NCBI RefSeq assembly: GCF_001439845.1
Contig: NZ_JYLO01000001.1
Coordinates: 62,001-126,000, forward strand
Source of the DNA: Pseudomonas lactis
Lineage (GTDB): Bacteria > Pseudomonadota > Gammaproteobacteria > Pseudomonadales > Pseudomonadaceae
Direction: 5' to 3'
Length of the DNA stretch: 64,000 nucleotides
Part shown: piece by piece, positions 52,363 through 62,235 of the stretch
Numbering within the stretch: the first letter of the stretch is position 1
Layout: every line of letters begins with the position of its first letter
Position numbers and translations under genes: made by a program
The notes under the pieces: generated by a model
Databases searched by the model: none
Seen by the model: the letters and a program-made list of their open reading frames with translations, nothing else
Told to the model about the DNA's origin: nothing

Positions 52363-54279
52363 ATGCTGTTTTCATACCGAGGTGCCCTACGTGCGGGGTT
52401 GGTATACCTGCTGGTTTCTATCGTTTGGCTCCAGCTCAGCAATTACCTATTAATCAACTTTATCGATGAACCCATGGAGCTGGGGCACTGGCTGCAGGCG
52501 CGTGGATACGTGGGGGTCAGCCTCAGCGCGTTGCTCATTTACTGGATAGGCCGGCGTTTTGCCCGCGCCCACGCGTTGCAACAACCCCTGAAAGAGAATC
52601 GCGAGCGCCTGCGCCAGGCCGCTGCGGTGTTCGATTGCACCCGCGAAGGGGTGCTGGTCACCGATACTCAGGGGCTGATCGTGCACGTCAACCGCGCGTT
52701 CATGGAGATCACCGGCTATCAGCGCGACGACGTCATGGGCCAACGGCCAAGCCTGTTCAAGTCCGGGCGCCACTCGGCGCATTTCTACCAGCAAATGTTC
52801 CAGGCCCTGGAAAGCACCGGCGAATGGAGCGGCGAAATCTGGAACCGGCGTAAAAGCGGCGAGGTTTACCCCCAGTGGCAAACCATCCGCGTGATTCACG
52901 ACGACCAGGGCAAGGTCAGCCACTACGTCGCGGTGTTTTCGGACATCAGCGCCATGAAGAACTCTGAGCACGAATTGGCGCACCTGGCCCATCACGACCC
53001 GCTCACCGACCTGCCCAACCGCCTGTTGTTTACCGATCGCGCCGAGCAGGCCCTGGCCTCTGCGCAGGTGCATAAGCGTGGCTGCGCCCTGCTGTTGATG
53101 GACCTGGACCACTTCAAGATCATCAACGACAGCCTGGGCCATAACGTCGGCGATCAATTGCTCAAGCTGGTGGCCGAACGTCTGAGCGGCCTGTTTGGGC
53201 CGGGGGTGACCTTGGCGCGCCTGGGGGGCGACGAATTTGCCGTGCTGGCAGAAAGCTGCCCGCAGGTGGTGCAAGCGGCGGCCTTGGCGCAGCGCATGCT
53301 AAACGCCATGAAGGATCCGTTCATTTTTGACGGCAACCAGCTGTTTATCAGCGCCAGTATCGGTATCAGCCTGTTCCCCAGTGACGCCCTCAGCGCCGAG
53401 CAATTGCTGCGCAACGCCGATTCCGCCTTGTTCAAGGCCAAGAGCGCCGGGCGCGAAGGCTACGCGTTGTATACCGAAGAGCTGACCGCCCACGCCCAGC
53501 ATCGGGTGGAAATCGCCGGCGAGTTGCGTCGCGCCCTCGACCAACATGAATTGCGCGTGTATTACCAGCCGGTGCACGACCTGCACGACAGCCGTTTGGT
53601 CGGCGTCGAAGCACTGGTGCGCTGGCAGCACCCGGAACGCGGCCTGGTTCCGCCGGGCGAGTTCATCCCCATCGCCGAGCGCACTGGGCTGATTGCCGAC
53701 ATCGATGCGTGGGTGATGGACCAGGCCTGCCGCCAGATGTGCCAGTGGCTGGCCGACGGCGCGCCGCTGAGCTTTATCGCCATCAATGTCTCCAGCCGCC
53801 TGTTTGCCCGGCGCGAGCTGTATGAGCAAGTCGCCCAAGTGCTGCACACCACTGGCCTGGATCCGGCCTTTCTGGAGCTGGAAGTCACCGAGAGCGCCGT
53901 GATGGACGACCCGGAAGTCGCGCTGGAGCAACTGCACCGCTTGCGCGAACTGGGCCTGCGCCTGGCCATCGACGACTTTGGCACCGGCTATTCCTCGTTG
54001 CTGCGCCTCAAACGCCTGCCGGTGCAGAAGCTCAAGATCGACCAGGGCTTTGTGGCGGGCTTGCCGTGGGACGAAGACGACGCGGCGATTGTGCGCGTGG
54101 TGATCGCCCTGGCCAAAAGCATGGGCATGCAGGTGCATGCAGAAGGGATCGAGCAGGTGGAACAGGCGCGGTTCCTGCTGGACCAGGAATGCGACATGGG
54201 CCAGGGGTACTGGTTTGGACGGCCGATGCCGGCCCAGGAGATTGATTGGACGCGGGCCCCTCTGATCCGCCAAGACTGA
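52363..54279 (+). CDS. Membrane PAS-GGDEF-EAL cyclic-di-GMP enzyme
   Basis: A 638-aa protein with two N-terminal membrane helices (about 8-30 and 42-62), a PAS domain (about 85-205), a GGDEF domain with intact GGDEF (ARLGGDEFAVLAE, about 290) and an EAL domain (about 385-630) with EALVRWQHP, the metal motif in LAIDDFGTGYSSL and KIDQGFV. Both active sites look intact, so it could synthesise and degrade c-di-GMP; net activity cannot be told. It lies between desA and oscA, as in other Pseudomonas. Confidence 0.92.
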   Translation: MLFSYRGALRAGLVYLLVSIVWLQLSNYLLINFIDEPMELGHWLQARGYVGVSLSALLIYWIGRRFARAHALQQPLKENRERLRQAAAVFDCTREGVLVTDTQGLIVHVNRAFMEITGYQRDDVMGQRPSLFKSGRHSAHFYQQMFQALESTGEWSGEIWNRRKSGEVYPQWQTIRVIHDDQGKVSHYVAVFSDISAMKNSEHELAHLAHHDPLTDLPNRLLFTDRAEQALASAQVHKRGCALLLMDLDHFKIINDSLGHNVGDQLLKLVAERLSGLFGPGVTLARLGGDEFAVLAESCPQVVQAAALAQRMLNAMKDPFIFDGNQLFISASIGISLFPSDALSAEQLLRNADSALFKAKSAGREGYALYTEELTAHAQHRVEIAGELRRALDQHELRVYYQPVHDLHDSRLVGVEALVRWQHPERGLVPPGEFIPIAERTGLIADIDAWVMDQACRQMCQWLADGAPLSFIAINVSSRLFARRELYEQVAQVLHTTGLDPAFLELEVTESAVMDDPEVALEQLHRLRELGLRLAIDDFGTGYSSLLRLKRLPVQKLKIDQGFVAGLPWDEDDAAIVRVVIALAKSMGMQVHAEGIEQVEQARFLLDQECDMGQGYWFGRPMPAQEIDWTRAPLIRQD

Positions 54280-54288
54280 CTCGGTCAA

Positions 54289-54378
54289 TGTGGGAGCCGG
54301 GCTTGCCCGCGAAGGCGGTGTGTCAGTCACTGCATGTGTTACTGCACCACCGCTTTCGCAGGCAAGCCAGCTCCCACA
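54289..54378. repeat. REP palindrome
   Basis: TGTGGGAGCCGGGCTTGCCC and CAGGCAAGCCAGCTCCCACA, imperfect inverted arms around a GTGTGTCAGTCACTGCAT spacer that also recurs in the 24467 copy. Confidence 0.85.
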
Positions 54379-54471
54379 GGGGGTTCTGCGGCGCCTGTGT
54401 GTGAGCGTTTTTGCTGCCAAAACTCTTGCAACCCCATGCCCCATCAGAAAATTCTTTCTGGTTATATAAAC

Positions 54472-54496
54472 ATTCTTAAATAGTATTTTTAAGAAT
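54472..54496. promoter_or_regulatory. Inverted repeat upstream of oscA (candidate sulfur-regulon operator)
   Basis: ATTCTTAAA and TTTAAGAAT are perfect 9-bp arms around a 7-bp AT spacer, about 80 bp before oscA in a very AT-rich stretch. Genes of this cluster are typically controlled by CysB in sulfate limitation. A role as CysB or other regulator site is inferred. Confidence 0.45.
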
Positions 54497-54577
54497 ATCC
54501 GCGCTTATCTACTATCGCCCTCACGCCGCAAGCAGTGCCGCCACTGCCAGGCACTACTCATTTTCAGGAGCGAGACC

Positions 54578-54760
54578 ATGAGCGCATCTCTACGTAGCGT
54601 TGACGGCCAGGACGAAGCAGCCATTTTGCGTGAAATCCAGAGCGCCCTGCGCGACCTGCGGTTTGGCGCGGTGGAAATCACCGTACACAACGCCCAAGTG
54701 GTACAGATCGAACGCAAGGAAAAATTCCGTCTGCAGAACCCCGGTAACAAACCGAGCTGA
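54578..54760 (+). CDS. oscA: OscA: small sulfur-starvation protein (YezD/DUF2292 family)
   Basis: A 60-aa soluble protein with the DUF2292 pattern: ILREIQSALRDLRFGAVEIT and VHNAQVVQIERKEKFRL. Family members called OscA are needed for organosulfur use in Pseudomonas, and the gene typically lies right before sbp-cysTWA, as here. AGGAG is upstream. The biochemical role is unknown. Confidence 0.88.
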   Translation: MSASLRSVDGQDEAAILREIQSALRDLRFGAVEITVHNAQVVQIERKEKFRLQNPGNKPS

Positions 54761-54824
54761 GCTAGAACGGCGATAGACCCGCAATTACAAGAAAAGCCAA
54801 CACTCAAGAATTTCAGGAGCTTCT

Positions 54825-55835
54825 ATGTCGTCGATTCGCCGTTATGCCTTGGCCGCATTGGCCAGTGCCGTGTTTGCCGGTTCCGCCGTTGCCAAGGACT
54901 ACGAGTTGCTCAACGTCTCGTACGACCCCACCCGTGAGCTGTACCAGGATTACAACGCTGAATTCACCAGCTTCTGGAAACAGTCCCACCCCGGCGACAA
55001 CGTCAAGATCCAGCAGTCCCACGGTGGCTCGGGCAAACAAGGCCGGGCGGTGATCGATGGCCTGCGCGCCGACGTCGTCACCCTGGCCCTGGCCGGTGAC
55101 ATCGACGAAATCGCCAAGCTGGGCAAGACCCTGCCGGAGAACTGGCAGACCCGCCTGCCGGACGCCAGCACGCCCTACACCTCCACCATTGTGTTCCTGG
55201 TGCGCAAGGGCAACCCCAAGGGCATCAAGGACTGGGGCGACCTGATCAAGAAAGACGTGTCGGTGATCACGCCCAACCCGAAAACCTCCGGCGGTGCACG
55301 CTGGAACTTCCTCGCCGCCTGGGCCTACGGCCTCAAGGCCGGCGGCAGTGAAGCCAAGGCCCAGGAATACGTCAAAGAGCTGTTCAAGCACGTCCCGATA
55401 CTGGACACCGGCGCGCGCGGTTCTACCATTACCTTCGTCAACAACGGCCAGGGTGACGTGCTGCTGGCGTGGGAAAACGAGGCGTTCCTGGCCTTGAAGG
55501 AAGACGGCGGCGCCGACAAGTTCGACATCGTCGTGCCGTCCCTGTCGATCCTGGCGGAACCGCCGGTGGCTGTGGTCGACAAGAACGCCGAGAAAAAGGG
55601 CAACACCGAGATCGCCACCGCGTACCTCAACCACCTGTACAGCCCGGCGGGCCAGGAGATTGCGGCGAAGAATTTCTACCGTCCACGGGATGAAAAAGTC
55701 GCCGCCAAATACGCCCAGCAGTTCCCGAAACTGGACCTGGTGACTATCGACAAAGACTTCGGCGGCTGGAAAACTGCCCAACCGAAATTCTTCAATGACG
55801 GTGGCGTGTTCGACCAGATCTACACGGCGCAATAA
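54825..55835 (+). CDS. sbp: Periplasmic sulfate-binding protein
   Basis: A 336-aa secreted protein (signal ending near AVA/KDYE) that binds sulfate and hands it to CysTWA. Family motifs are [17 protein letters not shown], the sulfate-binding [19 protein letters not shown] region and [20 protein letters not shown]. CysP and Sbp are related; the context and the SxGGSGKQ motif favour Sbp. It is separated from cysT by 200 bp of REP sequence. Confidence 0.94.
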   Translation: MSSIRRYALAALASAVFAGSAVAKDYELLNVSYDPTRELYQDYNAEFTSFWKQSHPGDNVKIQQSHGGSGKQGRAVIDGLRADVVTLALAGDIDEIAKLGKTLPENWQTRLPDASTPYTSTIVFLVRKGNPKGIKDWGDLIKKDVSVITPNPKTSGGARWNFLAAWAYGLKAGGSEAKAQEYVKELFKHVPILDTGARGSTITFVNNGQGDVLLAWENEAFLALKEDGGADKFDIVVPSLSILAEPPVAVVDKNAEKKGNTEIATAYLNHLYSPAGQEIAAKNFYRPRDEKVAAKYAQQFPKLDLVTIDKDFGGWKTAQPKFFNDGGVFDQIYTAQ

Positions 55836-55846
55836 GCCAAAGTAAC

Positions 55847-56005
55847 TGTAGGAGCCTGACTTTTTTGTAGGAACTGGGCTTGTGTGGGAGCTGGCTTGCC
55901 TGCGATAGCATCACCGTGGTGTGACTGACACATCGAGGTGCCTGCATCGCGGGCAAGCCCGGCTCCCACAGAAAAGCCAGCTCCCACAAAAAGCGCGCTC
56001 CTACA
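55847..56005. repeat. Nested REP palindromes in the sbp-cysT gap
   Basis: Three inverted layers: outer TGTAGGAGC with GCGCTCCTACA, middle TGTGGGAGCTGGCTT with AAGCCAGCTCCCACA, and inner GCCTGCGATAGCATC with TGCATCGCGGGCAAGCCCGG. Both REP families of the window are combined in one element, which would give a branched RNA structure inside the operon. Confidence 0.8.
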
Positions 56006-56035
56006 GTGGTTTCTACCCTTTAACCAAGGACTCTT

Positions 56036-56854
56036 ATGTCGCGTCGTATCTCCCCCGTCATACCCGGCTTCGGGCTGACGCTGGGCTACACCGTGGTGTA
56101 CCTCAGCCTGATCGTACTCATCCCCCTGGCGGCGATGTTTGTACACGCCGCTCAACTCACCTGGGATCAGTTCTGGAATATCATTTCCGCACCTCGGGTA
56201 CTGGCGGCCTTGAAGCTGAGCTTCAGCACCGCGCTGTACGCCGCGCTGATCAACGGTGTGATCGGCACGCTGCTGGCCTGGGTGCTGGTGCGCTACACCT
56301 TCCCCGGGCGCAAGGTCATTGATGCGATGATCGACCTGCCGTTCGCCTTGCCCACTGCCGTCGCCGGTATCGCGCTCACGGCGTTGTACGCGCCCAACGG
56401 CCTGGTTGGCCAGTTTGCCACAGACCTGGGTTTCAAGATCGCCTACACCCCCCTGGGTATCACCCTGGCGCTGACCTTCGTCACGTTGCCCTTCGTGGTG
56501 CGCACGGTGCAGCCGGTGCTGGCCGATATCCCCCGGGAAATCGAAGAGGCCGCCGCCTGCCTCGGCGCCAAGCCGTTGCAGGTGTTCCGCTACATCCTCG
56601 TGCCGGCATTGTTGCCCGCCTGGCTGACCGGCTTCGCCCTGGCGTTTGCCCGAGGCGTGGGTGAGTACGGGTCGGTGATCTTCATTGCCGGCAACATGCC
56701 GATGAAAACCGAAATCCTGCCATTGCTGATCATGGTCAAGCTCGACCAATACGACTACCGCGGCGCCACCTCCATTGGTGTGCTGATGCTGGTGGTGTCC
56801 TTTGTCTTGCTGCTGCTGATCAACCTGTTGCAGCGGCGCATCGAACGTCCATAA
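56036..56854 (+). CDS. cysT: Sulfate/thiosulfate ABC transporter permease CysT
   Basis: A 272-aa inner-membrane permease with about six helices and the EAA loop [20 protein letters not shown] that contacts the CysA ATPase. It is also called CysU. It pairs with CysW, encoded 13 bp downstream. Confidence 0.95.
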   Translation: MSRRISPVIPGFGLTLGYTVVYLSLIVLIPLAAMFVHAAQLTWDQFWNIISAPRVLAALKLSFSTALYAALINGVIGTLLAWVLVRYTFPGRKVIDAMIDLPFALPTAVAGIALTALYAPNGLVGQFATDLGFKIAYTPLGITLALTFVTLPFVVRTVQPVLADIPREIEEAAACLGAKPLQVFRYILVPALLPAWLTGFALAFARGVGEYGSVIFIAGNMPMKTEILPLLIMVKLDQYDYRGATSIGVLMLVVSFVLLLLINLLQRRIERP

Positions 56855-56867
56855 GGAGGCGCGGAAC

Positions 56868-57740
56868 ATGTCCCAATCGTCTATTTCCGCCGCGTCCTCG
56901 GCCAACGCCGCCCGGCGTGGCAGTGCGACCTCGCGACGTATCCTGATCGGCCTTGGCTGGCTGGTATTCGTCCTGTTTCTGCTGCTGCCATTGCTGGTGG
57001 TGGTGTCCCAGGGCTTGAAGAACGGCCTCGGCACGTTCTTCACCGCAATCCTTGAGCCAGACGCGCTGTCGGCGCTGAAACTCACGGTGATCGCCGTGCT
57101 GATTTCGGTGCCGCTCAACCTGGTGTTCGGCGTCAGCGCCGCCTGGTGCGTGAGCAAGTACTCGTTCCGTGGCAAGAGCATCCTGGTCACGCTGATCGAC
57201 CTGCCGTTCTCGGTCTCGCCGGTGATCGCCGGCCTGGTGTACGTGTTGATGTTCGGCGCCCAGGGCTTCTTCGGGCCGTGGCTGCAAGAGCATGACATCC
57301 AGATCGTGTTCGCCCTGCCGGGTATCGTGCTGGCGACCATCTTCGTCACCGTGCCGTTCGTGGCCCGTGAGTTGATCCCGCTGATGCAGGAGCAGGGCAC
57401 CCAGGAAGAAGAAGCCGCGCGCCTGCTGGGCGCCAATGGCTGGCAGATGTTCTGGCATGTCACCGTGCCGAACATCAAGTGGGGCCTGATCTACGGCGTG
57501 GTGCTGTGTACGGCGCGGGCCATGGGTGAGTTCGGCGCGGTGTCGGTGGTGTCCGGCCACATTCGCGGCGTCACCAACACCCTGCCGCTGCATGTCGAGA
57601 TTCTTTACAACGAATACAACCACGTTGCCGCGTTTGCGGTGGCCAGCCTGTTGCTGATCCTGGCGCTCTTCATCCTGCTGCTCAAGCAGTGGAGCGAGAA
57701 CCGAATCAACCGCCTGCGCAACAGCGCGGGTGAGGAATAA
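56868..57740 (+). CDS. cysW: Sulfate/thiosulfate ABC transporter permease CysW
   Basis: A 290-aa permease with an extra hydrophilic head of about 25 residues before the first helix, about six helices, and the EAA loop [20 protein letters not shown]. Its stop lies 3 bp before cysA. Confidence 0.95.
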   Translation: MSQSSISAASSANAARRGSATSRRILIGLGWLVFVLFLLLPLLVVVSQGLKNGLGTFFTAILEPDALSALKLTVIAVLISVPLNLVFGVSAAWCVSKYSFRGKSILVTLIDLPFSVSPVIAGLVYVLMFGAQGFFGPWLQEHDIQIVFALPGIVLATIFVTVPFVARELIPLMQEQGTQEEEAARLLGANGWQMFWHVTVPNIKWGLIYGVVLCTARAMGEFGAVSVVSGHIRGVTNTLPLHVEILYNEYNHVAAFAVASLLLILALFILLLKQWSENRINRLRNSAGEE

Positions 57741-57743
57741 GTC

Positions 57744-58712
57744 ATGTCGATCGAAGTCCGTAATGTCAGCAAGAACTTCAACGCCTTCAAGGCCCTGGAC
57801 AGCATCAACCTGGATATCCAGAGTGGCGAGCTGGTGGCGTTGCTGGGCCCGTCCGGCTGCGGCAAGACCACGTTGCTGCGCATCATTGCCGGCTTGGAAA
57901 CCCCGGATGCCGGCAGCATCGTGTTCCATGGCGAAGACGTCTCCGGCCACGATGTGCGTGATCGCAACGTTGGGTTTGTGTTCCAGCACTACGCGCTGTT
58001 TCGCCACATGACTGTGTTCGATAACGTCGCGTTCGGCCTGCGTATGAAGCCGAAAAACCAACGCCCCAGCGAAAGCCAGATCGCGAGCAAGGTTCATGAG
58101 CTGCTGAACATGGTGCAGCTGGATTGGTTGTCGGACCGTTACCCCGAACAACTCTCCGGTGGCCAGCGCCAGCGTATCGCCCTGGCCCGCGCCCTGGCGG
58201 TGGAGCCCAAGGTGTTGCTGCTGGACGAACCCTTCGGCGCCCTTGATGCCAAGGTGCGTAAAGAACTGCGCCGCTGGCTGGCGCGCCTGCACGAGGACAT
58301 CAACCTGACCTCGGTCTTCGTGACCCACGACCAGGAAGAGGCCATGGAAGTCGCCGACCGTATCGTGGTGATGAACAAGGGCGTGATCGAGCAGATCGGT
58401 TCACCGGGCGACGTCTACGAAAACCCGGCCAGCGACTTTGTCTATCACTTCCTGGGGGACTCCAACCGCCTGCATTTGGGCGAAGACAAGCACCTGCTGT
58501 TCCGCCCCCACGAAGTGTCGTTGTCACGCCATGAACTGGAAGATCACCATGCGGCGCAAGTGCGGGATATTCGGCCGTTGGGTGCGACCACTCGCGTGAC
58601 CTTGAAGGTTGAAGGCCAGAGTGAATTGATCGAGGCCGAAGTGGTGAAAGACCACGACAGCCTCACCGGCCTGGCGCGGGGCGAGACCCTGTTCTTCAAA
58701 CCCAAAACCTGA
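57744..58712 (+). CDS. cysA: Sulfate/thiosulfate ABC transporter ATPase CysA
   Basis: A 322-aa ATPase energising sulfate uptake. It has Walker [13 protein letters not shown]-loop [16 protein letters not shown], signature [16 protein letters not shown], Walker [13 protein letters not shown] and the switch His in [12 protein letters not shown]. The C-terminal TOBE-like part is short. It is the last gene of oscA-sbp-cysTWA. Confidence 0.96.
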   Translation: MSIEVRNVSKNFNAFKALDSINLDIQSGELVALLGPSGCGKTTLLRIIAGLETPDAGSIVFHGEDVSGHDVRDRNVGFVFQHYALFRHMTVFDNVAFGLRMKPKNQRPSESQIASKVHELLNMVQLDWLSDRYPEQLSGGQRQRIALARALAVEPKVLLLDEPFGALDAKVRKELRRWLARLHEDINLTSVFVTHDQEEAMEVADRIVVMNKGVIEQIGSPGDVYENPASDFVYHFLGDSNRLHLGEDKHLLFRPHEVSLSRHELEDHHAAQVRDIRPLGATTRVTLKVEGQSELIEAEVVKDHDSLTGLARGETLFFKPKT

Positions 58713-58729
58713 GCCCAACACAATACCCC

Positions 58730-58821
58730 TGTGGGAGCCGGGCTTGCCCGCGATGGCGATGTGTCAGTCGACGGTTATGCCAGCTGATCCACCGCCATCG
58801 CGGGCAAGCCCGGCTCCCACA
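58730..58821. repeat. REP palindrome
   Basis: TGTGGGAGCCGGGCTTGCCC and GGGCAAGCCCGGCTCCCACA, perfect inverted arms with GCGATGGCGAT / CCGCCATCGC extending the stem. It is located between convergent genes. Confidence 0.88.
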
Positions 58822-58839
58822 TTGGGTCTTCAGTACCTG

Positions 58840-59364
58840 TTAGACCGTGGCGTTTTTCCCGCGTACCGCCACAGGCCCCGACCGCTCTTCAATCTGCCGC
58901 TTGAGGTCCTGCCGCAACCCCAGCAAAAACGCCAACTCCACCACCACAAACAACGGCCCCACGATCAGCCCCGACACATCGTCCACAAACGCAGGCTTTC
59001 TGCCTTCGTAGTAATGCCCGACGAACTGAATCACCCAGCCCACCACAAACATGCCCACGCCGCTGCTCAGCCACACCGCCGTGCTTTGCGCCGCCAGCAC
59101 ATGCCCGGCCCACACCGACAAGCCCATCAGCACCGTCATCAACACGCCCAAGGCCAGTTCCAGGCGCAGGTAAAACCACGCCGAAAACAACGCCAGCAGC
59201 ACCGCAGGTGATAGCCACAGCCCGCCCACCGACCACTCGGGGCGCGACAGCAGCACGGCCACCGCCACCACAATCAGCGGGATACCGATGAAGTGGCTGG
59301 CGATGTTGCGTGGGTCGCGGTGGTATGCGGCGTATTGACTGAGGTGGTCGACGAGGCTTTTCAT
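58840..59364 (-). CDS. Mpo1-like (DUF962) membrane protein
   Basis: A 174-aa membrane protein with about four helices. The family's opening HLSQYAAYHRDPRNIASHFI with conserved His, and the later GWVIQFVGHYYEGRKPAFVD, match the DUF962/Mpo1 family. The yeast member is a dioxygenase that alpha-oxidises 2-hydroxy fatty acids. The bacterial role is unproven. AGGAGG precedes ATG 59364. Confidence 0.82.
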   Translation of the reverse strand: MKSLVDHLSQYAAYHRDPRNIASHFIGIPLIVVAVAVLLSRPEWSVGGLWLSPAVLLALFSAWFYLRLELALGVLMTVLMGLSVWAGHVLAAQSTAVWLSSGVGMFVVGWVIQFVGHYYEGRKPAFVDDVSGLIVGPLFVVVELAFLLGLRQDLKRQIEERSGPVAVRGKNATV

Positions 59365-59447
59365 TGTTGTTCCTCCTGTAGGATGTTTGATCATGCCCTG
59401 TCAGCCTGTACCTAACTGTCAACTGGGCGACAATCTTCGGAGTTCGC

Positions 59448-60134
59448 ATGGACACAGGGACATGGCACGCGCAATTGGCTCGCGGTCATTGGTTCAGCCA
59501 TTTGCCGCCTGACTTGCAGCGTAGCCTGCTGGAGGCAGCGCGGTTGCGTGTGCTGACGGCGGGGCAGTACCTGTTCAAGCGAGGTGACCCGCCGTGCGGC
59601 GTGTATGCGGTGCTGGAAGGCACGGTGCGCATCAGTGCGGTCAGTGCCCAAGGCAAGGAAGCGGTGTTGAGCCTGGTGGAAACGCCCTACTGGTTCGGCG
59701 AGATCTGCCTGTTCGACAACCTGCCGCGCACCCACGATGCCCTGGCCACGGGCGCATGCAGGCTGTTGCAGGTGCCGCAGGCGGCGATGCTCGGCATTCT
59801 CGAACAGCATCCGCTGTTCTGGCGGGAGATGGCCCTGTTGATGAGCCATAAACTGCGGCTGTCGTTGATCAATATCGAACAGATAAGCCTGATGCCCGCC
59901 TCAAAGCGCCTGGCCCATCGGTTGCTGATGATTGCCCAAGGCTACGGCGAAGTGGAGCAGGCGCGCCGCGTGCTGCACCTGCCCCAGGAGGATCTGGCGG
60001 CAATGCTGGGCCTGTCGCGCCAGACCATCAACAGTCTGCTCAAGGCGCTGGAGCAACAGGGCATTATCGGCTTGAGTTACGGCGCCATCGAGATACGCGA
60101 CCTCAACGGGCTGCAGCTGGCCGCGGGCCTATGA
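59448..60134 (+). CDS. Crp/Fnr-family transcriptional regulator
   Basis: A 228-aa protein. The cyclic-nucleotide-binding-like domain spans about 15-130 (FKRGDPPCGVYAVLEGTVRI, YWFGEICLFDNLPRTHDALA) and the HTH about 165-215 (LPQEDLAAMLGLSRQTINSL). It is divergent from the Mpo1-like gene and its 3' end overlaps the convergent HIU-hydrolase gene by 6 bp. The ligand is unknown. Confidence 0.88.
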   Translation: MDTGTWHAQLARGHWFSHLPPDLQRSLLEAARLRVLTAGQYLFKRGDPPCGVYAVLEGTVRISAVSAQGKEAVLSLVETPYWFGEICLFDNLPRTHDALATGACRLLQVPQAAMLGILEQHPLFWREMALLMSHKLRLSLINIEQISLMPASKRLAHRLLMIAQGYGEVEQARRVLHLPQEDLAAMLGLSRQTINSLLKALEQQGIIGLSYGAIEIRDLNGLQLAAGL

Positions 60135-60539
60135 ACCGCGATAGGTGGAGAAGCCGTAAGGGCTGAGCAGCAGCGGGATGTGGTAGTGCTGGTCGGCTTG
60201 CTTGACCTGGAAAATCACCGGCACCTCGGGGAAGAACGTCTCGCGGTTAGCCTTCTTGTAGTAATCGCCGGTCTTGAACACCACGCGGTACTCGCCCGGC
60301 TGCAGGCTGCGGTTGGCCGGGAACAGCTCGGCGATGCGGCCTTGCTGGTTGGTGACACCTTCAGACAGCGACTGCCATTTATCGCCCACGTGCTGTTCCA
60401 GGGTGACATTGACCCCGGCGCTTGGCAGGCCATTTTCCAGGTTGAGTACGTGCACGCTCAGGGGGTTGCCGTCGGCCAGGGCCAGGTTGCACAGGCTGCT
60501 CAGGCTTAGTGCGGCAAGGGTCATGCTCAAGGTTTTCAT
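60129..60539 (-). CDS. Periplasmic 5-hydroxyisourate hydrolase (transthyretin-like)
   Basis: A 136-aa protein with a signal peptide (ending near ALA/DGNP), unlike cytoplasmic UraH. It has the family marks LSVHVLNLENGLPSAGVNV, the central R in GEYRVVFKTGDYY, HYHIPLLLSPYGFSTYRGS with the C-terminal YRGS tetrapeptide. It hydrolyses 5-hydroxyisourate in urate breakdown, here probably in the periplasm. The next gene upstream on the same strand is an HbpS-like protein. Confidence 0.9.
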   Translation of the reverse strand: MKTLSMTLAALSLSSLCNLALADGNPLSVHVLNLENGLPSAGVNVTLEQHVGDKWQSLSEGVTNQQGRIAELFPANRSLQPGEYRVVFKTGDYYKKANRETFFPEVPVIFQVKQADQHYHIPLLLSPYGFSTYRGS

Positions 60540-60566
60540 CGCGAAGTCCTTTTGAGGGAAGTGGAA

Positions 60567-61040
60567 TCAAGGGGTGATTTTCAGGCCCAGTTGCTCGGCG
60601 GCCTGCACGGCGCAGGCTTCATCCTGCGCGGCGCCACCGGCACCGGCGATGCCTAGGGCACCGACCAGTTCGGCGTCGGCAAACAGCGGCACGCCACCGC
60701 CGAGCAACAGCAGCTCGGGCAAGCTGTTGAGGTTGGCGGCCTCGGGGTTATTACGCGCCCGTTCGGCAAACAGCCGGGTCGGGTTTTTTGTCGACAGCGC
60801 CGTGTACGCCTTGCGTTGGCTGGCGAGGCTGTTGTGCGGGCCAACACCGTCAGCGCGCAGGCCCAGCAACAGGTTGCCACCGCGGTCGAGTACGGTCAGC
60901 GCAGCGGTGCAGTGGGCCAGGCTGGCGTCGGCCAGTTGGCGAGCGGTGTGCAGATCCAACTCGGCGTGGCGTGGCAATTGTGGCGCCGCCTGGGCGGCGG
61001 TGGCCACGGCGAGGCTCAAGAACAAGGCAGTGCGGTACAT
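60567..61040 (-). CDS. Secreted HbpS/GlcG-like heme-binding-type protein (DUF336)
   Basis: A 157-aa protein with signal peptide (MYRTALFLSLAVATAAQA). The GlcG/HbpS fold is recognised from AALTVLDRGGNLLLGLRADG, ASQRKAYTAL and LLLLGGGVPLFADAELVGAL, then IAGAGGAAQDEACA. HbpS relatives bind heme or aquo-cobalamin. It probably shares an operon with the periplasmic HIU hydrolase 27 bp downstream. An upstream start at 61100 would hide the signal. Confidence 0.8.
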   Translation of the reverse strand: MYRTALFLSLAVATAAQAAPQLPRHAELDLHTARQLADASLAHCTAALTVLDRGGNLLLGLRADGVGPHNSLASQRKAYTALSTKNPTRLFAERARNNPEAANLNSLPELLLLGGGVPLFADAELVGALGIAGAGGAAQDEACAVQAAEQLGLKITP

Positions 61041-61152
61041 AGTGAGGGCTCCAGAAAGCAGGCCGTCACGGTAACCAGCGGATGCGGACAAAAGCCGCAC
61101 AATTGGATGACAGGTTTGTAATCAAACTCAGGGAGTTTTGGTGGTTGTACTG

Positions 61153-61225
61153 GCCTCATCGCAGGCAAGCCCCCGCATGATGTGAACCCATTCCCCTGTG
61201 GGAGCTGGCTTGCCTGCGATGAGGC
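61153..61225. repeat. REP palindrome (partial)
   Basis: GGCCTCATCGCAGGCAAGC and GCTTGCCTGCGATGAGGCC are perfect inverted arms. The GTGGGAGCTG head is present only on the right copy, and its left counterpart is shortened to CCCCGCA. Confidence 0.75.
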
Positions 61226-61230
61226 CCTTG

Positions 61231-62235
61231 CTACTGCAACCCGTCGCGAAACTGCCCCGGCGTCATCCCTGTCCAGCGCTTGAACGCACGGTTGAAACTG
61301 CTGGTATCGGCAAACCCCAGCAAATGGCTGATCTCGGCCAATGAGCACTGCGGGTCGCGCAGGTGCAATAACGCCAGGTTTTGCCGGCACTCGTTAAGCA
61401 AGGCGTCAAACCGACACCCTTCATCGGCCAAGTGCCTTTGCAGGCTGCGCAGGCTCAAGTGCAGCGCTTGTGCAATGCGTTCGGCACTCGGCTCGCCGTC
61501 TGGCAATTGCGCCTCGATGGCGGCGCGCACCTTGCGTTCCCAGGTCAGCGGTTGCAGTTGGGCGAGGGTGCGCTTGAGCACGGTTTCGTTGTGTTCGGCC
61601 AGCTCCGGGTTGGCATCGTCCAGGTGGCTGTCGAAGTCGCTGGCGGCGAACTCCAGGCGGTCTTCGTCGGCGGCAAATAATACTGGCGAGCGAAATACCG
61701 TATGCCATGGCTTGGGGTCGGCAGGTTCCGGGCGCCGTAGGTAAACGGCCAGCGGCGCATAGTCACGCCCGAGGCGGTTGCGGCAGGTGCGCACATAGAT
61801 CGCCGCAAAGGCATCGATCGCTTCCGGCGCGGGCGCGGGGCTGCCTGGGGGTTGGAGCAGGCGAAAACGGTAGACGTCGCCGTGGCGGCTCAGCTCCAGG
61901 TCCAGGGCATCACTGACCACTTGGTGATAGCGCACGATGCGCTCGAACACCTCGCGCAAGCTGCCGCTGGCCACCAATGCGTAACCCAGCGCATGAAAGG
62001 TGGTGGGGCTGACAAACCGCGACACCCGCAACCCAATCGCCGGGTCGCCACTGGCCTCTACCGCCAGCGCCCATAAGCGCGTAGTGGCCGACAACCGATA
62101 GCGGGCGTTGGGGTCGTCCATCTGCTGCGGGTCCAGCCCGGCTTCGGCGCACAGCGCGGCGCTGTCGAGGCCCAGGGCGTCGAGCTGCTTGCGCAGGGCG
62201 CGGGTCCAGCTGGCGAGGGAAGTGGGTTCGGTCAT
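61231..62235 (-). CDS. AraC-family transcriptional regulator
   Basis: A 334-aa regulator with an N-terminal Arabinose_bd-type domain (about 20-200; LSATTRLWALAVEASGDPAI) and a C-terminal double HTH (about 235-334; SLRSLQRHLADEGCRFDALL, ISHLLGFADTSSFNRAFKRW). It is similar in layout to OruR and other Pseudomonas AraC regulators. It is divergent from the desaturase gene at 62337 and probably regulates it. Confidence 0.9.
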   Translation of the reverse strand: MTEPTSLASWTRALRKQLDALGLDSAALCAEAGLDPQQMDDPNARYRLSATTRLWALAVEASGDPAIGLRVSRFVSPTTFHALGYALVASGSLREVFERIVRYHQVVSDALDLELSRHGDVYRFRLLQPPGSPAPAPEAIDAFAAIYVRTCRNRLGRDYAPLAVYLRRPEPADPKPWHTVFRSPVLFAADEDRLEFAASDFDSHLDDANPELAEHNETVLKRTLAQLQPLTWERKVRAAIEAQLPDGEPSAERIAQALHLSLRSLQRHLADEGCRFDALLNECRQNLALLHLRDPQCSLAEISHLLGFADTSSFNRAFKRWTGMTPGQFRDGLQ

